Source: Pseudovirgaria hyperparasitica (lineage: Eukaryota; Ascomycota; Dothideomycetes; Acrospermales; Acrospermaceae). From it: a DNA stretch of 64,000 nucleotides. Positions 59,056-64,000 of the stretch are shown one piece after another. Each line of letters begins with the position of its first letter. Positions within the stretch are counted from its first letter, which is position 1. The notes beneath the pieces were generated by a model, which did not search any database, was not told the DNA's origin, and worked only from the letters and a program-made list of their open reading frames with translations. The translations under genes and the position numbers were made by a program. Where the stretch lies: the NCBI RefSeq assembly GCF_010093815.1, contig NW_022985567.1, positions 335,367 to 399,366 on the forward strand, in the 5' to 3' direction.

Positions 59056-62000
59056 TTACGACGAAGCAATATACGTTCCACTTGTAATCTTCTTGGCCCC
59101 CTGCACGTTCTTCCACCTCGTCTTCTCCGGCCCTTCGTCCTCATCTGCGAACGGATCAGCCTCAGTGGCCTTTGCGCCATCCTCAACAATCGACGAGACA
59201 CTAAGACCACTGCCCATCCCAGGAGTTTTATTGTCATCCAGCTCCCATCGCGCCTCTACATTCCCTGGTTTGGCCTCACCGTCTGTGAAGAATCGTACAC
59301 GGAGCTGTTGCACGGGTGCGTCGGCCGACAGGGTGACGTCGCCAAGACGCCAGTAGATCAGACTGCGATCCTTGGAGAAGTTACCCACAGGCTTGGATTG
59401 GGCGTGGGTGGGTTTGCCGGCGGTAGGGTCGAGGCGTAGAACGAGGACAAGGTTGGAGAGGGTGATGGACGAAGTACCGGGCGGAAGAGTAAGTGTGGGG
59501 TTGAGACCGTAGCTGAGTAGGGCGGAGGTCTGAGTGGGTTCTGGCTTCCAGGCGGGGGATAGAAGGAGTGGTGAGAAGGAGGACTGATTGGTGGGATTGA
59601 GGTGTACCTGGTAGTGGAAGGCAACGGAGGTCTTTGTAATTTTGGAGAGATCGACGTTGTATATGCCGGGATGCTCGGCTTGTTGCTCAATGAATGCTGG
59701 ATTTGGGGCAACCTTTTCAAGAACAGGAAAGTTCTCCAGGCGGATGCTTTCCTGGCCGAATGGACCTGAGGATATATCCGGCGGATTGTATGCGAGTGCA
59801 ACCTGGCCAATGACCATTGCTCTGGTAACTTGACCCCGTTCAAACCAGGTGCTGACGGTTTCTACGATGGAAGAGTTGAGCCCAGGCTCATGGAGTTCGG
59901 GGTGTCTGACTGTTGTACTAGCTGAACTACTTAATGAGCGTCCTGATCTAATAGATTGTGTGTCAGAGCCAGCTGGATCTTCATTGAGGAAGGGGGGGCG
60001 ATGCGATATTTTGAAAGGCGAAACTTGGCTCGACGGCATAGGTGGTGAAGTTGGCAAGGAAATCATGGTAGGCGTCGTAGGTTGAGGTACTGCTGCGGAA
60101 GGTAGCATTGAGAGTTCCCCAGTTGATTCGTTCATTTGTAGAGTCTGACCCGCAGGTACAAACATGGTATTACGGACGTCGCCGGCTCTTCGTCCGCGTA
60201 CTGTGCCAGCTTTACGAGACGGCATGCCTATTGCTTGCTAATATGACACAGTTAGCATCAGTGTGATTGAATGAACGCATGTACATACTGCTCGTAATGT
60301 GTTAGTAACGTTAGCGATCGCGGCGTTCGCATCGCCATCTTCTTCTTGAATAGGGGCATTTCTTATGTCTACTTTGAACTGCTGCGAAGGAGCGTCTTCG
60401 GACCTAGCGAAACATAGTCAATACCTGTATCAAAATGAATTGTAGAAACTAACAATGATAAGCCTGCGGCCTCCTGCTCTGCCTGTGAAATGGCATCTAA
60501 GCCGGCCGTTGGTACAGTAAAACCTTCAGAATCCTTGCGTGGCTGTGAGTCGCGTTAGTACGCAATCAATGGAGGAAAATAACGAAGATCATACATCGGT
60601 CGCAACTGTGGATGAGGGCGATATGGGTTGCAGAGGTTCTTGCAAGCGTGGAATTGATGTCGTAGTCGCCGCACCATTCGTGAGGGATCCGAGGGCGTCT
60701 GTATCATTCTGTAGGCCTAAGCCATTTGGTCTTTCCGTCTTGTCTGGCGGGATGTGTGGCACAACCGGGGATTGGGCTTGTTCTGTACTTGATTCAGGGA
60801 GATCTGCTAGTTGGCGCGTTGGTGAGCGTTGCCTCTCGGGAGACTGAGGAGCTTCCTTATCCTTTCGCCTGCCGAACAAGGACGAGGCTAGATTCCCCGA
60901 AGACTTCTGCTCCGGAGATGGTCCGCGCTTTTCATAAGGATGTATACTTTGTCGTCGTCGTCCCAGGACTGTGGTGAAACGCTTTAGCCCGGATGGTTTA
61001 CTGCTAGACTTTGGTTCTTGAACTTGAATAGATTAGTTCAGAGCTCGATATAGTTTATTGCAAACCTACTGGAGCCTTTATGGCTTGAACCATCATCGCG
61101 TTGTTCTGGAGTACTTGGTGACATAGGAGGCGCTAAACTCGCGGAAGCGATAGAGCTACCTCCCTGAGGCCGGCTTCTCTGACGCTCAATTCTGGGAATA
61201 TCGCTTGTGGCTCTAATTGAAAAAGTTTTGATCTCGTCTGCAGTTTCAACATCGAGTAGAACATTTAGGCATTGCTCAGCAGTAGTTCGATTGCGTTCCA
61301 CCTGATCCACTTCATACGTCTGAAGCTGGGTTAGAGCGTCCCGTAATTTGTTGAGTCTACTCTCGTCTACAGCTTGTAGCTGCTCGAATACGTAAGGGGC
61401 TTGAGAATCCCATGCAGCTTGCGCGCTTTCGATTTCACCAGCTACCGAGGAGACTTTGGAGGCTGACGCCTTGCCTCCTTTGTTTTCAAGCTTCTCAGCT
61501 TTTTTCTGTGCCGTATCGATCTCTTTCGCCATGGCGGCAAGATTGCCACTTATATTGCCCATGGCTTGGACCTCTCTGTTTGTGCTGACAAATGCGCGTA
61601 ATGGCAGTTCGACATCGATCTCTATCTTGGTGGCGAGGGTATGATGAGATTCGGCAATGGCTTCTATTGAGCTGATGATCTTGTTCCATGGAGATGTAAA
61701 CACTCTACCGGTCCAATTAGCTTCATATCGACAAGGGACCTGAAGTCACCATACCCAAGATCCAGAGCCGAATCAGCTGGTAAGCTTTGCGCGAGTCTTC
61801 GTAGGCCTAAGACGTATTGCTCTTCGACCCGGCGGCGTTCCTAAGTACTTTAGAGGAGCTTTTGAGACGTGGTCGTGAGATTTTGTTCACCTTTAGCCAT
61901 TCGGCAATACTAGTATTGACATTGCTAACATGTCTAATGCGATCATTGAGGACGTTCACGGCTTGACTGGGCTGTAGGTTTTCCTGTTCGAAGAGTCAGT

Positions 62001-62069
62001 GCGGCTCAATGACGCGAGGACGTTACAACGGACCAGCATTGCCGGGTACTCTTTTCTTTGGAGATCCAT
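59056..62069 (-). CDS. syp1: Muniscin endocytic adaptor Syp1 (F-BAR and mu-homology)
   Basis: Eight exons; introns 61984-62033, 61841-61890, 61705-61754, 61023-61069, 60543-60594, 60404-60453 and 60238-60288, all 47-52 nt. The joined sequence is exactly 888 codons (887 residues). Syp1 is an early-arriving adaptor of clathrin endocytosis and affects septin organisation. The F-BAR domain occupies about 1-260 (MDLQRKEYPAML, AVNVLNDRIRHV, RRVEEQYVLGLRRLA, SPWNKIISSIEAIAESHH). A Ser/Pro/basic linker contains FTTVLGRRRQS and SLFGRRKDKEAP. The conserved segment FKVDIRNAPIQEEDGDA precedes VRGRRAGDVRNTMFVPAG. The C-terminal mu-homology domain (about 610-887) includes VALAYNPPDI and TSVAFHYQVHLN. One acceptor was chosen at 61705, because only it gives DLGVFTSPW. 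The family's N-terminus fixes the start at 62069. Confidence 0.93.
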
Positions 62070-62880
62070 CGTGAGCGCAATAGTATCGCGAAAGCCAGAC
62101 AAAGAAAATGGTATTAAAGTCCCATATATCAGAGGGAGTGGTAGACGTAGACCAGTACGTCGTGCATTATGACACGAGAGAAGCTGCCGTGAAGGAGGAC
62201 GTTAGGGTAGCTGGCCGCTCGGCAAAGACCACGCCGCCGCCGAAGCTGGCCTGGGCCAGGTGCATGACTATAAAATGCCGAGCATCAACAATCACGCTGC
62301 CACGTTGACGCAAACTGCGTGACTGATCAAAGAACGCGTACACTGCTCACAGATGTCGTGATTATCTATCAAGGCTCACCAATCTTGAATTGATTTGCTA
62401 TCGAACCATACAGACAGAACCTCTTAACTCTTGTTCACCAGGCAATAAAAGGTCTATATTTCGAAAACACTCATGGCAACAGCATGGAGAACCGAGTTGA
62501 GTTTTTCGGACCGGCTCGCTAACGTCCATAAAATGTAGGTCGGCACGCCCGCCTGCCAAAGCTGGTCTAACATTTGTATATAGCAGCTTCACATATCGAG
62601 GGGCCAGTTCATCTGCGACGCCTGCCGAAGCGCAGGGTGAAGCTACCTCTGTTGAGACCGCAGCCTTCAATGAAGCTACCTCTGTAGTATGTGGTCAAGC
62701 TAAGTTATCTGAGACAAGTGGTGATTGATCAGGCAGATTACCAAGAGAGGTGCTCCGCATTCATCAAGAATTTGAACAGAGATGGGCTTCTTAGCACTCC
62801 CAAGGCAAGACAACCAGGCTACAGCTGGTCGGCAAAGCAGACATTGACTCGGGCACGTTTAGAACACACAAGACAACCAG
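62070..62880. other. Divergent intergenic region with missing kinase 5' exon
   Basis: This lies between the Syp1 start and the resolved part of the CDK-like kinase. One or more 5' exons of the kinase should lie here, within about 62700-62880 (frame reading QERCSAFIKNLNRDG), but no ATG plus donor combination fits well enough to draw. A minus-strand frame at 62398-62670 is not supported. Confidence 0.5.
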
Positions 62881-63932
62881 CGGGGTGATACGAGCGTCAA
62901 GCTTGATCTTGGCAGTTATAAAGGTGCCACATTTTACGAAAATGGCCTTTTTTCAGCCATCTACAAAGCAACTGCACCAAGTCAGAAACCCCCCGATGCT
63001 TCTGAGGTATACAAACCTGGTGCACTAGTTGCCCTGAAGTTGACGAGACCATCTACCATGGGACCACCACACGACTCTCTACGAGAAGCGCGAATCTTAA
63101 GGTACGCCCAGGGTCCAGGTATCGTTCCTCTGTGGGATTCATTTCATCGATCAGGGGGCGAGTTTGTCCTTGTGTTTCCGTTCTTGCGTCACGATCTAGA
63201 GGAGCTCCTGGTTCAGAGAAACTTGTCCAAGGAACAAGCCGTCTTGATACTGCGAGATGTGTTCACTGCCCTGGCTCATATTCATTCCAAGGGTATTATT
63301 CACCGAGATGTAAAACCGAGTAACATTCTGATCAAATCACTCGACGGTCCTGCATACTTGGCAGATTTTGGTATCGCCTGGTCTGAGAGTGATTCTGCGT
63401 CTGAGAAAGCAGACAGGAAGATTACTGATGTAGGTACAACCAGCTACAGGCCTCCTGAGCTTCTGTTCGGTCATCAAAGCTATACTTCTGCCTCTGATAT
63501 GTGGGCAGCCGGATGCGTTGTGGCTGAAGTCGTCAATCATAGCCAAAAACCCCTATTTGAATCTGGTGAGTTGGGCAGCGAATTGACTCTTATTCACAGC
63601 ATGTTCCAGAAGTTGGGTACACCAACTTTAGATGTTTGGCCTGTAGGTGACGTCAATATTTTCTGTTCCTGACCCAATCTTGACCCTCTCCCAGGAAGCT
63701 GCGAAATTTAGAGATTGGGGCAAGATGCAGTTCTTCCGATACCCTCCTCGATCATGGTCTGACTTGCTTCCCCACGCCTCGGAAGTTGAGCGTGATCTTG
63801 TGAGGAGATTGGTCTGCTTCGAGAGTGGCCAGCGTCTGAGTGCAGTTGATGTACGAGACCCATGCTAACTATCCATCTGAAGAAGAGGCGCTAATTGACG
63901 TCCAGGCCCTGCGTCATCCATATTTCCTGTGA
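62881..63932 (+). CDS. CDK-like kinase, CAK/Csk1 type (5' end unresolved)
   Basis: Three visible exons (introns 63643-63694 and 63851-63905) give 314 residues before the stop; the true start is further upstream behind an acceptor at 62880. The kinase opens with KLDLGSYKGATFYENGLFSAIYKA, an unusual glycine loop, then VALKL, REARIL (replacing PSTAIRE), HRDVKPSNIL, DFGIAW, TTSYRPPELLFG and SDMWAAGCVVAEVV. After the splices it ends ALRHPYFL. The LRDVFTALAHIHSKGIIHRD and GPAYLADFGIAW segments resemble Csk1/Cak1-like kinases of moulds, which activate CDKs by T-loop phosphorylation. Catalytic Lys, Asp and DFG are present. Other CDK-family kinases are possible. Confidence 0.78.
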
Positions 63933-64000
63933 AGCGAACAATAAGTCATGGAAATGGCAGCCGAGTCGTACAGCAATGAATGACACGTGCAATGAAAGGA

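Noticed and set aside
1-64000. CRISPR arrays, rRNA, bacterial-type operons, intact transposons
   Set aside because: None seen by eye. The window is fungal nuclear DNA; short repeats are simple-sequence type without spacer structure, and no transposase or reverse transcriptase motifs were found.

Overview
This 64 kb window comes from the nuclear genome of a filamentous ascomycete (Pezizomycotina); the class cannot be fixed from the sequence alone. The grounds are eukaryotic genes split by short introns of about 46-90 nt (GT...AG with CTAAC/CTGAC-like branch sites), no operons, roughly balanced GC, and a gene set typical of moulds: COP9 signalosome subunit 3, a combined Mad3/Bub1 checkpoint kinase, a muniscin Syp1, flotillin, a DUF6594 protein and a NACHT-type NLR.

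Layout. 0.7-4.7 kb: a 1307-residue MIT-domain protein (minus), then 2.4 kb of repeat-rich non-coding DNA. 7.1-14.7 kb: COP9 subunit 3, Bub1 kinase and prohibitin 2 (all minus). 15.5-19.7 kb: an L-type lectin of the early secretory pathway and a sterol O-acyltransferase (plus). 20.0-21.3 kb: an Hst2-like sirtuin (minus). 21.3-35.4 kb: a gene-poor accessory stretch with a kinase-like protein carrying an altered DFG motif, a NACHT NLR, a possible gene remnant and three proteins I cannot name. 36.6-39.1 kb: an IQGAP-related RasGAP (minus). 39.1-45.2 kb: about 6 kb without a supportable gene. 45.2-50.4 kb: a DUF6594 membrane protein, the tiny respiratory subunit Qcr9, and PYM on the opposite strand. 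50.6-58.7 kb: an unrecognised protein, flotillin, a possible small cysteine-tailed protein and an NDR-family AGC kinase. 59.1-62.1 kb: Syp1. 62.9-63.9 kb: a CDK-like kinase resembling the CAK/Csk1 group.

Most named genes are housekeeping: proteolysis control, chromosome segregation, mitochondrial inner membrane, secretion, endocytosis, Ras signalling. They show no common pathway and their grouping looks like ordinary fungal gene order. The only part that resembles a lineage-specific system is the NLR/kinase-like region (22.0-27.2 kb); a functional link between those two genes is inference from proximity only.

Exon structures were derived by hand from splice signals, reading-frame arithmetic and recalled family motifs. 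Where the joined length is stated as a whole number of codons the model is internally consistent, but none has been checked against RNA data or a database.
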